18,342 bases of DNA from contig JAGFNK010000924.1 in NCBI GenBank assembly GCA_025769875.1, positions 1-18,342 on the forward strand, given 5' to 3'. Origin of the DNA: Russula earlei (Eukaryota > Basidiomycota > Agaricomycetes > Russulales > Russulaceae). Positions within the stretch are counted from its first letter, which is position 1; each line of letters starts with the position of its first letter. Below are positions 1-8,743 of the stretch, piece after piece. The notes beneath the pieces were generated by a model, which saw only the letters and a program-made list of their open reading frames with translations, ran no database searches and had not been told where the DNA came from. The position numbers were made by a program, and so were the translations under genes.

Positions 1-1
1 G

Positions 2-664
2 GACAGTCCCGAACAACTAGAAATCCACAAGCAATGTATCAGTGAGCTACTCATGCTGATGCAGAAGAAGTCATACTTCCTGAAACCCAAGAAGTGCCAG
101 TTCATGGTGCGGAAATTAACCATGCTGGGTTGGGACATAGACAAAGGAAAGATGAAGATTGAGGCCTCCAAGGTTCAAGGAATCACAGACTGGCCTAGGG
201 AAATCAAGGATGTGCATGAAGTGTGCAAAGTCATGGGAGTCCTCAGCTATAATAGGGCTTTCATTCGAGGGTTCAGCCAGATCACTCAACCCATTATTGC
301 CTTGACAAAGAAAGGGGGTACCATTCAAATGGACCCAAGAATGCAAAGATGCTCTGGAACAACTTATCCAGATAGTATCTTCCAACCCCATCCTGCTCCA
401 TCCTGATGAGGAGTGGCCCTTCAAATTGGAAGTAGACGTGTCCAACTATGCTATTGGAGCAGTGCTACTCCAGAAGGATGAACAAGGGAAGAGAAGGCCG
501 ATAGGTTACTTCTCTGCAGCCTTGAAACAAGCAGAAAAGAACTACGACATACGGGACAAAGAGTTCTTAGCCATGGTGCGAGCCTTGAAGCACTGGAGGC
601 ACCTGCTCATGGGAGTGAAGCATAAGGTGGTGGTCTATACAGACCATGTGAACCCGTTGCATTA
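2..664 (+). pseudogene. Ty3/gypsy reverse transcriptase-RNase H fragment (element A)
   Basis: This is the C-terminal half of a gypsy pol, open from the window edge. Codons from position 2 read as the RT thumb/connection (motifs FLKPKKCQF, LGWDIDKGKMKIEASKVQGI, GVLSYNRAFIRG, LTKKG). The RNase H region follows (FKLEVDVSNYAIGAVLL, YFSAALKQAEKNYDIRDKEFLA, VVVYTDH). The reading frame slips within a run of five G at 314-318. One surplus G moves the frame so that the expected VPFKWTQEC continues from 318, and the RNase H is then open to 664. The fragment stops just after the third RNase H block, where it abuts an oppositely oriented gypsy pol. Its wording differs from element B on the other strand, so it is a different gypsy family, not the inverted other half of the same copy. 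It is non-functional: no integrase, no 5' half visible, and one frameshift. Confidence 0.88.
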
Positions 665-2895
665 GACCATCTATGGTTTTATTGCAGGGGATAAACTTTG
701 CGGCCTTTGAGCAGCCTTGATCAATGATGGTAAGAATGGAATCATATGATCCAGACTTTGGAAGATCCGTGATAAGGTCCATTGAAACATATTGGAAGGG
801 GCCAGCTGACACATTTGTATCAAATGGTTGGAGTGGCGCATGTTTCAGGGTGGTGATGGCTTTAGATTCTTGACACTTAGCACATCCCTTGACGTATTCT
901 TCTACGAATAGACGGAGTCTAGGTCCTTTGTATTTCCTTCTTATAAGATCCCAGGTATTAGCAATGCCAGGGTGTCCTCCCACTGGGGAATCATGGACTT
1001 CCTTCAAAACTTCCCATCGTAACACGGGGTCATCAGGCAGGTAAGTGCATAAGGGGAGTGACTTGTGTGAGTAAGCTTTGTGTGCAAAGGCTTCCTGGTT
1101 ATTGCCAAAGGTACAGTTAAGGGTAGGAGCACGAGCTTCAGGAACATTTTCCATCTGCAAGTGCTCATTGAAGACATGATCAGGTAGGAGTGTGATAGCT
1201 TTGTTATGGATGTTTTCTCCTTTATGATCAGGTCGTCGTGATAGAATATCGGCAACAGTATTAGACTTTCCAGGGATAGTCATCAACTTGAAGTTGTATT
1301 CCTGGAGAAGGGCCATCCACCTTGCTTGACATGGTGAAGTTGTATTCTTGGAGAAGGGCCATCCACCTTGCTTGATGTGGTGAAAGGTCCTGAGGTTTGC
1401 GAAAGTAGGCCAGATTGGCATGATCTGTGCGAATAGTTACTTCATGATGTGCCCCAAGTAGCCAGTGTCAATATTCTTTAAGGACAGATACTATAGCAAG
1501 TAGTTCTCTGTCATGGATATCATAGTTCCTTTCTGCTGGTAGTAGGGATCTTGAGAAATATACCAGAGGATGGATACCATCTTCAAATTGCTGAGATATA
1601 GTGGCTCCCAGAGCGAAAGAAGAGGCGTCGGCATCCACAATGAAAGGTTTGTTGAAGTCTGGGTTACAAAGAATGGGGTAATGGGTAAAGATGTTCTTGA
1701 GAATATTGAACGAAGATTCTGTGTAATTATCCCAGACCCAAGGTTTGTTCTTCTTAGTGAGCCAGACTAGGGGTTGAACGATATCCGAGTATTTTGGAAT
1801 GAAGTTGCAATAGTAATTCCCAAATCCAAGGAAAGAGCGTAGCTCATGTAGATTGGTAGGGGCTTTCCAATCACGAATTCCTTTGACTTTGATTGGGTCC
1901 ATCTTGATCATTCCTTTGCCAATAATGACACCAAGATAGTCAATTTCTTCTTTGTGGAATTGACATTTCTCAGGTTTAAGGAAGAGGTCATTATCTTGAA
2001 GCTTCTTAAAGATGTGAGTAACGAGGTCTTTGTGATACTCCCATCCTTTAGATGCTTGTGTGGCGATGATGCCATTGTCCATGTAGATGTGGAACTCCAT
2101 ATCATGGTGATTGAGTTCTTCTCTAAAGATATCATTGACCATAGATTGGAAAGTGGCAGGGGTGTTAGTGAGACCAAAGGTCATCACCATAGGGTCGAAT
2201 AAGCCCTTATTTGTTTTGAATGCTGCCTTCCATTGATCACCGTCTTTTATGCGTATGTTGTTATAACCCCATCATATGTCAAACTTAGTGAAGTATTGTT
2301 TACTTCCTAAGCGAGTGATGATTTTGGGAATGAGAGGAAGGGGGGTTTTGTTTTCAACAGTGATTGCATTAAGACGTCTATAGTCTTGAATGTAGCGTCG
2401 TTTACCATCTTTCTTGCCTACGAAGAAGTAAGGAGAAGCATATGGTGACTTTGAAGGATGTATGTATCCTTTTTCCAAATGTTCTTTTAGGAATTCATCT
2501 TGGGCCTGTTGTTCTACTGGTGCAAGGGGGTAGATCTTGCAATTGAGCATAGATGGAGCATCAGGGATTAGGTCTATGGCATGATCCCAAGTTTTGGAAG
2601 TAGGAAAGCGATGAGAGGCTTCTTCAGAAAAGAGCCTTTCAAAGCAATGATAGTTGGGAGGAACTAAATCCTTCCAGTCCTTCTTGTCTTGATCAGCTAC
2701 TTGCGCAGCTAATTGGGTAGAAGTGCTAATCTTTGCTACTCTGATTGGAGTAGGATCAAAGTGTGGGGGTATAGGAAGCCACTTGATCCATTTGTCAGCA
2801 TCCCAAGTGGAGGCTACAACAGTATCCTCAAGGGTTCCTTTGGTCCAGTCAACAGCAGGATTGGTAGCACGAAGGAATAGGAAGCCAAAAAGCAT
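665..2895 (-). pseudogene. Ty3/gypsy pol remnant: RT, RNase H, partial integrase (element B)
   Basis: Read on the minus strand from 2895, the order is a short post-protease stretch (DMLFGFLFLRATNP), RT (IHPSKSPYASPYFFVGKKDG, DYRRLNAI), palm (FGLTNTPATFQ, then YMDN where YxDD is expected), connection (LHELRSFLGFGNYYCNFI), RNase H (FIVDADASSFALGA, YFSRSLLPAERNYDIHDREL), H2C2 zinc finger (VHDSPVGGHPG...GCAKCQESK) and the start of the integrase core (FQYVSMDLITDLP). Integrase ends after NKTIDG at about 665, before the second catalytic Asp. Four lesions are visible. TGA stops lie at 2272-2274 (between FTKFDI and WGYNNIRIKDG) and 1468-1470 (between LKEY and HWLLGA), both where Arg is expected. The active-site Asp is replaced by Asn (codon 2074-2076). 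A 46-bp tandem duplication (1291-1382) shifts the frame. Gag and protease are missing. The protein is dead. Confidence 0.92.
1291..1382. repeat. 46-bp tandem duplication inside the gypsy RNase H-integrase linker
   Basis: Two adjacent 46-bp copies (1291-1336, 1337-1382) begin AAGTTGTATTC and differ at only a few bases. On the minus strand they encode the same stretch, QARWMALLQEYNF, twice. Because 46 is not a multiple of three, the duplication knocks the RNase H and integrase parts out of frame with each other. This explains why the pol of element B appears in two frames. Confidence 0.9.
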
Positions 2896-2996
2896 GTCAT
2901 CATCCCTGCAGCGGTTGAAGTGTTTTATGCTAAACAGGTTATGGCCAATAGACCCTTCCTAGTATGACTCGGTCCATTGAGAAGCTAGGGTAAGTT
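2896..2996 (-). other. Short remnant between LTR and pol; gag and protease deleted
   Basis: Only about 100 bp separates the probable LTR of element B from its pol. A full gypsy element would have roughly 1.5-2 kb of gag plus protease here. No zinc knuckle and no DSG/DTG protease motif can be read in any frame. The minus-strand reading from about 2960 (LFSIKHFNRC) runs into the pol frame, but I cannot assign it. An internal deletion is the simplest reading. A primer-binding site next to the LTR was not recognised. Confidence 0.5.
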
Positions 2997-3685
2997 TGTA
3001 ATGGGATAGACTAGGGCTGGTTCCACTAGCTATATGCGTTCAAGTCCGTCAGGGACCTTGAACAATGCAGAGAGAGTAGAGGAAGGTAGGTCTTAAAGGA
3101 GGAGAGCTCTTCTCAGGGGAGTGAAGAGAGACTCTTAGGGAAGGAAGGGAAAGGCGAAGAGTAGATGGTGGATGGTGTGTTGAGAGTTGATGAAATGGAG
3201 AGGTGGATGTGGTTTGAGGATTAGGAGCGAAGTGGGTTGCAGGTGAATATGTTTGGACAAGAGTAGGTTGGATTCTACAAGAGACCAAGCTTAGGGCTTT
3301 GGTCACAAAGTACTGAGCTTATATATACAGGAGAAGCGCAGCAATAGCTGCGCTTTGACTGTGCTACTAGTATAGTAGGAGTCATAATAAGTAGGAGTCA
3401 TAGGAATGAGGCCACGAATGAGTCAGAACCAAGTAACTGTGCTGCACAGTAGGTGCGCAGCATTGCACAGTCGAAACTAAGAAGTGAATACAAAATGGAA
3501 AGAGAACCAAACAAAGGGAAAGTAACAGCAATCCAGTGTTACCTGGACATGTATGGATCACATGATAACACAGAAGGGATCACAAGACGTAAGAGATCAC
3601 GAGACCAGTAAGCAAAGGGACATACGAAAGCAAGCAGTCCATAGCAAAAGGTAAGAAGTAAACGTAAAAGGAAAATGGTGTAACA
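2997..3685 (-). mobile_element. Probable LTR of element B
   Basis: In minus-strand orientation the segment begins TGTTACACC (at 3685) and ends CCCATTACA (at 2997), a TG...CA pair with near-matching ends, 689 bp apart. It holds a good core promoter, CTGTATATAAGCTC, at about 3315-3330. It lies immediately 5' of the pol of element B in the right orientation, and on its other side copia sequence starts at once. No target duplication can be checked because the far end of element B is truncated. The boundaries are inferred from the terminal bases, since no second copy is present in the window. Confidence 0.55.
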
Positions 3686-4640
3686 GCCACACCTGCCTCC
3701 ACTGCTGTGGCAACCTCCTCATCTGCAAAGGTTGCAGTTGCTGAGACAACCAGCGATGATGTTCAACTCTTCAGCGCAATCACCTCAGACCCATCTTCCT
3801 ATCCAAATGTCACATTTGCTCTCCAAGCACACACTATGCAGCCCAGTCAGTACTGCTGGATAGTCGACTCTGGTGCATCACACACCATGAGCTGTAACCG
3901 CGAGTGGTTCTCCACTTTCTTCACCCTCATGCCGCCAATGTGCATCACTCTGGGTGATGACAGTGTCATCCATGCCACTGGATTCGGGCGCATCCCTGTC
4001 CGCATGAATGCAAATGGACACTGGCACAATGCCATACTCCGCGATGTACTCTTTGTCCCAGAGCTAAATGGAAATTTGCTATCGGTTGCTCAACTCTCTC
4101 CGTGTGGCACTGATATCCATTTCACTGGGAAAAGCTGTCAGCTATTCAATCAAAAGGGAATGCTTACCTGCAATGGGCAAATCCAGGGAAAACTCTATGT
4201 TATGAACATGAGAACTGTCACCCCAGAAACAGCCTGGATCACATGCGTCGGAAGCTTCCCAGCTGAGGGCAAAGACATGCAGTCCACAGACGAGACTGCC
4301 TTAATCGCACATTGCACAGCCTCCAAAGCCGACATTGACACCTGGCATCGTCGATTAGGCCACTTTAACGTCGACACTGTAATGTGCATGGTCAGAAAAG
4401 GGATGGTAAAAGGAATGGAAATCTCAAACAGCGCACCTACCACACTCTGTGAGCCCTGCATCAAAGGCAAACAAACATGCCTTGACATCCAAAAGTCCAC
4501 GGAAACGTGCACCGACACAGTGCTTGGCCATGTCTTTTCAGATGTCTGTGGAAAGATGCCAACATGCTCACATAAAGGCTTTGAGTTTTTTTTTTTTTTC
4601 CTTACTCATTATACACGGGAACCAGCCTGTTTCCTGAACA
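3686..4640 (+). pseudogene. Ty1/copia protease and pre-integrase fragment
   Basis: The plus-strand frame is open from the LTR edge. It carries the aspartic protease motif WIVDSGASHTM (codons from about 3857) with its partner blocks (LGDDSVIHATGFG, LRDVLFVPELNGNLLSVAQL). The gag-pre-integrase HHCC finger follows (WHRRLGHFN, then CEPCIKGKQ). The start of the integrase core comes next (VFSDVCGKM, first catalytic Asp). After HKGFE the frame enters a run of 14 T (4586-4599). Weakly recognisable codons (LTHYTRE) follow, then the match is lost at about 4640. Gag upstream, most of the integrase and all of RT-RNase H are missing. The gypsy LTR appears to have landed in, or recombined with, this element, because coding sequence starts directly at its border. 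A methionine start is not expected in a fragment. Confidence 0.88.
4586..4599 (+). repeat. Run of 14 T at the decayed end of the copia fragment
   Basis: Homopolymer inside the copia integrase frame, read as consecutive Phe codons where the family has a mixed stretch (GFEYF and so on). It marks slippage in dead DNA or a base-call problem. Copia similarity fades within about 50 bases after it. Confidence 0.9.
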
Positions 4641-4722
4641 CCTCTCTATCATCGACTTGTTTTCCACTTGTGAACTGACACGGCTAGTTACCATGACATC
4701 AGACCAAGCTTAACATTTCACC

Positions 4723-5772
4723 ATGGCTTCTACCTCGAATACTCTTGCTATCCCTGAACCCTCTATCAAACCAGCTTCCTCATCTAACCCTCTTCAACAC
4801 CGAACCGTCACTCGACATAATCAAGACAACCTACCTGAACGTATCACTGGTAAAGCCTTTTGGCATCCCACTGAACCCAAAGTAGGATATTACCTCCACA
4901 TCGAAAACCTTTACCACCCTATCGAATTTATCAACAGACATTGGTATAAACTTGATAGATGAGAAGTCGGACTTCACCTTGAATATGCCACTCACAAAGG
5001 CCTTGTTCTCGACAACGAAGAACATGGTTTAGGAACTTGGGATCAATCAGACCCCCAGTACCAACTTTTTCAATATCAACCTTCACCTTCTCTTGGAAGA
5101 CATCGTTTATCTTCGGCAGAAGAATCCGAACAACCTTCCTCTTGACCTCAAACCAGACAACCTTCACCTAGGTTATCTCCTATACATCTAGCAGTAGAAG
5201 CCGCGCCAGCACCCGAACCACTTCCTGTACCACAAAGGATCTTTGGTATCGCTTGCGTACCCACTCCTAGACCTCCTACCCCTCCTACTCCACCTTCACC
5301 TCCTACTCCACCCCTTCCAGCTATGGCTGCCATAGTCCCAATCCCTTCTAACGGAGCAGTCAGGGGAAACCCACCATCTATCTTTGATGGAGACCGCTCC
5401 CAATCCTCCAAATTCATGAGAGAGTTTGCCATCTTTCACAATATGAATGATGAAAACTCCCTCTTCAACAATCCTTATAGACAAGTTAACACTTGTCTAT
5501 CCTTTATAAGGGGCCCTAATGTGGATCATTGGGTTGACACTCAACTGGAAACAGTCAATAATAGTGTCAACACTATGGGAGTACTCAGGACCAATGAAGT
5601 TCTATGGGACAACTTTAGAGCTGCGTTTAACAATGCCTTCACTGACACTAATAAAAGGCAAAACACACTCAACAAGCTAGCTGTCCTAAGACAACAAGGA
5701 CCTGACCTTGATACCTACATTGCCACCTTTACCAACCTTGCTAACAATGCAGGATATGACCTAAACGCAAAC
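4723..5772 (+). pseudogene. Ty3/gypsy gag, N-terminal part (element C)
   Basis: The frame begins at an ATG at 4723 (MASTSNTLAIPEP) and is the same frame throughout. It has two TGA interruptions, at 4960-4962 and 5143-5145, at both of which an Arg codon one transition away (CGA) would be plausible. A Pro-rich linker (PRPPTPPTPPSPPTPP, about 5265-5325) precedes the retrotransposon gag capsid-like domain: PPSIFDGDRSQ, FMREFAIF, LSFIRGPNVDHWV, then WDNFRAAFNNAFTDTNKR and LDTYIATFTNLANNAGYDL. The frame runs to the exact edge of the solo LTR at 5773. It resumes at 6740 in register, so the interruption is an insertion and not decay. Upstream (about 4640-4722) is a leader of unknown origin. No LTR of its own is seen, so the element is 5' truncated. 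Confidence 0.88.
5768..5772. repeat. Left target-site duplication CAAAC of solo LTR 1
   Basis: CAAAC directly precedes the TGTCA terminus. The identical pentamer follows the TGACA terminus at 6735-6739. Five bases is the usual duplication size for gypsy and copia integrases. Confidence 0.93.
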
Positions 5773-6734
5773 TGTCAAGACTCACTGTTGAACTATCCAG
5801 TTCAAGAGCGAGGGGTAAGCTCAACGACGAGTCGATAGACGTCCAAGACGGCGTGGGCAAGAAGTAGGACCCAGAGTAGTAACAGATACCAGAGAGGCAC
5901 TGTTACTGTGAGAGACGAACAGTCGCGCAGAGAAGAGGCCAGAATAGTCACAAAGGGGATGGTCCTTAAAGGAGTATCCCAGGGATAGAGAGTGCCGTAA
6001 ACAAATGGACAGTCTGAGGACTGTCCGCTACTTTATTGAGCGCTTATATACTACAAGAGAACTGCTAAATAGGGAACAAGTCATAACCTTGTTATCAAGC
6101 ACAATAGAGTGATGAGTAAGAAGTCGGAGGACGCTTACTGAGCATGCTCAGTCATGCTCAGTAAGCTGCTGAGTAAGAAGACTTCTCTTGATGAGTAAGA
6201 GCTTCCATTGTCCCCGTGTTCACTGCTTAGTGCACGTGCGAGCACCTGATTCATTTCCTGCTAGTTAGTTTAGGGCCGGTCATTTGAGGAATTGTAGTTT
6301 GGTTAGGGAATAGTGTTATCTTATAAGGCCCTCATATAGTTCTATTAGGGTCCTTAGAGTCGACCCTAATACTTCTATTAAGGTCCTTAGTATTGCCTTA
6401 TAATTCATTCTATAGTTATTAGAGTCGGTCTAATAACATGTTGTAGGGCCTTTGATACTAGGTTAGTGCCTATTGTAGAGCTCCTAAGGTCGTTCCAAAG
6501 GGTCCTTAGGGAGGCCCTAATACTGTCTTTTGTTGTTAGAAGGGTTGCTTTTAAGTGGGGCTTGCTGTATGTCAATTGTGCCGAGAATCGCTCGCGCAAC
6601 AATGCGCGCGCAATATTGTGGACACCTCTACTCACCCCTTTTGCTCGTGTGAACAGGGTGACACCATAGGGACTGGGTTTCCTCCTATAAGGAAGGGTCC
6701 TTCAAGGGCCCTCTCCGGAGAATGGTTCATGACA
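5773..6734 (-). mobile_element. Solo LTR 1 (962 bp), inserted in gag of element C
   Basis: The termini are perfect 5-bp inverted repeats, TGTCA...TGACA, flanked by a CAAAC duplication on each side. A second copy of similar length lies at 11106-12068, with the same ends and a different duplication, so the borders are certain. No pol or gag of this family lies between or beside the copies. Each is therefore a solo LTR left by LTR-LTR recombination. Orientation is inferred as minus: on that strand GTATATAAGCGCTC (about 6038-6051) is a convincing TATA box, placing a long promoter-proximal region of roughly 680 bp upstream. The LTR contains a strong hairpin and a repeated GGTCCTT motif, described separately. 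Short open frames inside it (for example 6405-6669) look like chance. Confidence 0.92.
6134..6165. promoter_or_regulatory. 13-bp inverted repeat near the LTR promoter
   Basis: CTTACTGAGCATG (6134-6146) and CATGCTCAGTAAG (6153-6165) are perfect complements around CTCAGT. Within this sits a 16-bp perfect palindrome, ACTGAGCATGCTCAGT (6137-6152). The other LTR copy retains all of it (11466-11497). In the inferred minus orientation it lies about 85-120 bases upstream of the TATA box, where a dimeric activator could bind. This is an inference from position only. Confidence 0.6.
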
Positions 6735-6739
6735 CAAAC
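6735..6739. repeat. Right target-site duplication CAAAC of solo LTR 1
   Basis: Second copy of the pentamer at 5768-5772. The gag codons resume directly after it. Confidence 0.93.
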
Positions 6740-7501
6740 AGAATTCTAGACTACTTTGCTAGAGGTCTTAGTAGGCCACTCCTCAATAACGTCCTAACAA
6801 GGGAGAATCTAACTACCACCTTTGCGGAATGGACTGAAGTGGCTAGAAAGGAACACAACAAATATGCTGTCAGACAAAGCTATATGGGAGATATACGCAA
6901 TATCGCACGTAATCCCCAATGTTTCCTTAACTTCTGTCCTACCAACACTACATTCTGCCCTCCTCCTGGACCACCTCATAGGGCCAATCCTACGTTTGTA
7001 CCAAGGAACCCTACTGGTCAATTTATTCCTAGGGGCAACAATCAAGTTGTTCCAATGGATGTTGATTGTGCTAGAGTGGCCACTACTGAGCAAGAGAAGA
7101 AACAACACCAAGTTGAAGGTCGTTGCTTCTTTTGCTCTAAACAAGGACATGTTGCATGCAACTGTCCTAACAAGTCGACCACCTTCAAATCAGCTCCTAT
7201 GAAAACACGTCTGGTTGAAGTTATAGAACCAGATGAATACCAGGAACTGTATTACCCTGAAGAACAGGTTGACACCCATGTTCGTCTAGCTCAAACTGAT
7301 GAACAACCAACCGAATATTATCAGGAAAATCCTCCTGATGATCAAACAGTCCAACAACCTACTCAACAGGAGACACAAACTTATAATGAAGGACCATCTC
7401 CTGAGGAAGTTGTGGCTATAATGTCGGGATATTCAGAAGAACAACATTGCTCATGGGCTACTGCCATGGTCAATAATGGCATGGATTTTCCCCCAGCTTG
7501 A
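6740..7501 (+). pseudogene. Ty3/gypsy gag, C-terminal part with zinc knuckle (element C)
   Basis: Continuation of the gag after the solo LTR. If the LTR and one CAAAC are ignored, the frame joins without shift (AGYDLNA then NRILDYFARGL), giving a gag of about 603 codons including the two internal TGAs. The capsid-like domain finishes with FAEWTEVARKEHNKYAV. A basic, Pro-rich stretch follows, then one nucleocapsid zinc knuckle CFFCSKQGHVACNC (C-x2-C-x4-H-x4-C, about 7124-7165). The tail is Gln/Glu/Pro-rich and ends in a natural-looking stop at 7499-7501. Gag is separated from protease by a stop and frame change, the usual arrangement when pol is made by frameshift or as a separate frame. Here the join also contains a TGA in the protease frame (7519-7521). 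Confidence 0.88.
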
Positions 7502-7536
7502 ATTACCCAGCCTTAATTTGAGCTGTCTTCCCTAGT

Positions 7537-7745
7537 GATGTATTTGTAGCAAGACTCAATTCAATCAAAGTTCCTGTTCAAATACGCACTAGTAAACGAA
7601 GGGCCGATCTCGTCGCACTACTTGATAGTGGGGCAACTGACAATTTCATCCACAAGAATATCATCACTCGCTATAAACTCCTGGTTACCACTCTACAAAA
7701 GCCAAAAGTCATGCGCAATGTAGATGGTACTCACAACAAAGCCAG
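7537..7745 (+). pseudogene. Gypsy retropepsin stub (element C)
   Basis: Frame 1 reads DVFVARLNSIKVPVQI and then LVALLDSGATDNFI (DSGATD at 7624-7641), the catalytic motif of a gypsy aspartic protease, followed by KPKVMRNVDGTHNK. Similarity ends at about 7745, where hAT-type sequence takes over shortly afterwards. RT, RNase H and integrase of element C are absent from the window. A TGA (7519-7521) lies in the same frame just upstream. This is a truncated remnant with no possible activity by itself, since retropepsin works as a dimer within a Gag-Pol. Confidence 0.8.
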
Positions 7746-7789
7746 AATTGTCACCAAAGCAAACAAAGAAACCAATGATCTCTTCCACT

Positions 7790-8552
7790 CATGCAATCTT
7801 CCGTGGACTCCAGGCCAAAATCAGGGACATTCTTCATGAGGAACAGGGTTTATCCCCCCGGCTCATTCAAGGCCTCTCTGATGCCCATCTAAAACTCAGT
7901 GAATATTATTATAAATTTGATGAGTCGCCTTTCTATCTGTGGGCATCTCGTAAGTCCCATCTCATGAATCATTCGTCTATCACACTGAAACTGTCTTGAG
8001 TTTTGGACCCTTGTATCTCATATTCAGCACTTTTGGATGAGTTTGAAGGCGATGAAGATCTTGCACCTTTCCTCGAAGTGGCAAAGAACAAGCTTCATGT
8101 GTATTACAAGACACATTACGCAAACAAGATAGCACCATGCCCTTCCCCATCTAACCCATCCACTCAGACTGCCTTGACGCTCAACTGCTCCCCACAGATG
8201 AATTTTACTGCTCGATTCCAGAAACCTCGTGTGCTGATTGATGAACTCCTTGAGTTCTGGAAGCTCCCCCAAGAGGATTTTGACACTTGCAATCCAATTC
8301 AGTGGTGGTTGTGCCGCTGACCTTCTTTTCCCAACTTGTATCGGCTTGCATGTGACGTCTTGTCCATCCCAGGTGAGTTTGTCTTTTTTCTTTCCTTTTA
8401 TTCACAGCTCACTGTTGTCATCAGCTTCTGCAGTGGCTGTAGAGAGGGTTTTCTCTGGTGGCCGAGACACAATCTCTCTCTGTCGTGCTAGCTTGAAGGT
8501 GGAGACCATCAGGACCCTTATACTAGTCAAAAAGAAATTGCACTTGCAATGA
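7790..8552 (+). pseudogene. hAT-family transposase, C-terminal fragment with two introns
   Basis: hAT transposase 3' end. The first part reads FRGLQAKIRDILHEEQ, LSDAHLKLSEYYYKFDE, SPFYLWAS. An intron is inferred at 7950-8000 (GTAAGT...TTGAG, 51 bp), because joining across it gives ASLLDPCISYSALLDEFEGD and removes an in-frame TGA. The second part carries DELLEFWKLPQEDFDTCNPIQWW. A TGA at 8318-8320 sits where Arg is expected. A second intron is inferred at 8373-8424 (GTGAGT...CATCAG, 52 bp), giving the dimerisation block IPASAVAVERVFSGGRDTISL and a stop at 8550-8552. Three Arg positions conserved in the family read Cys (LDPC, LACD, SLCRAS), each a CGT to TGT change. The N-terminal BED finger and most of the RNase H-like core are gone. 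The start is the first recognisable residue, not a real start. Confidence 0.85.
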
Positions 8553-8597
8553 GAACATGTTGTATCAGTAGTTTAGTTCATAATATATGACCCGTTA

Positions 8598-8743
8598 CCC
8601 GTAATACGGCCGTTCAATCCCCCGTACTGTCCCATTTGAGTTCACAGTAAGTTGATATATGGTACGGGGTCAGGACAGGTAGACCCATTTGGACCCATCA
8701 AATACACGGCCGTACCCGTAATACAGTACGGTGAACAGCCCTA
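8598..8743. mobile_element. hAT 3' terminal region: subterminal repeats and terminal inverted repeat
   Basis: Just downstream of the transposase stop are repeated short words: CCCGTAATAC at 8598-8607 and 8715-8724, and ACGGCCGT at 8605-8612 and 8706-8713. The block ends in a sequence whose reverse complement begins TAGGGCTGTTCACCGTACTG (8743 back to 8724). That resembles hAT ends, with subterminal sites bound by the transposase. The partner terminus was not found in the window, as expected for a 5'-truncated copy. The 8 bases after 8743 (CAGCTGGT) would be one half of the target duplication if this border is right. Confidence 0.6.

Noticed and set aside
3049..3306. Minus-strand Ser/Pro-rich ORF in the LTR of element B
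   Set aside because: It lies within the LTR, downstream of its TATA box, with no recognisable domain. Short chance frames are common in these LTRs.
6032..6037. AATAAA (minus strand) in the solo LTR as a poly(A) signal
   Set aside because: It lies only about 10 bases past the TATA box in the inferred orientation, too close to be a meaningful 3' end signal.
7997..7999. TGA as a premature stop in the hAT fragment
   Set aside because: It falls inside an inferred 51-bp intron (7950-8000) whose removal gives the expected WASLLDP sequence, so it is probably not a lesion.
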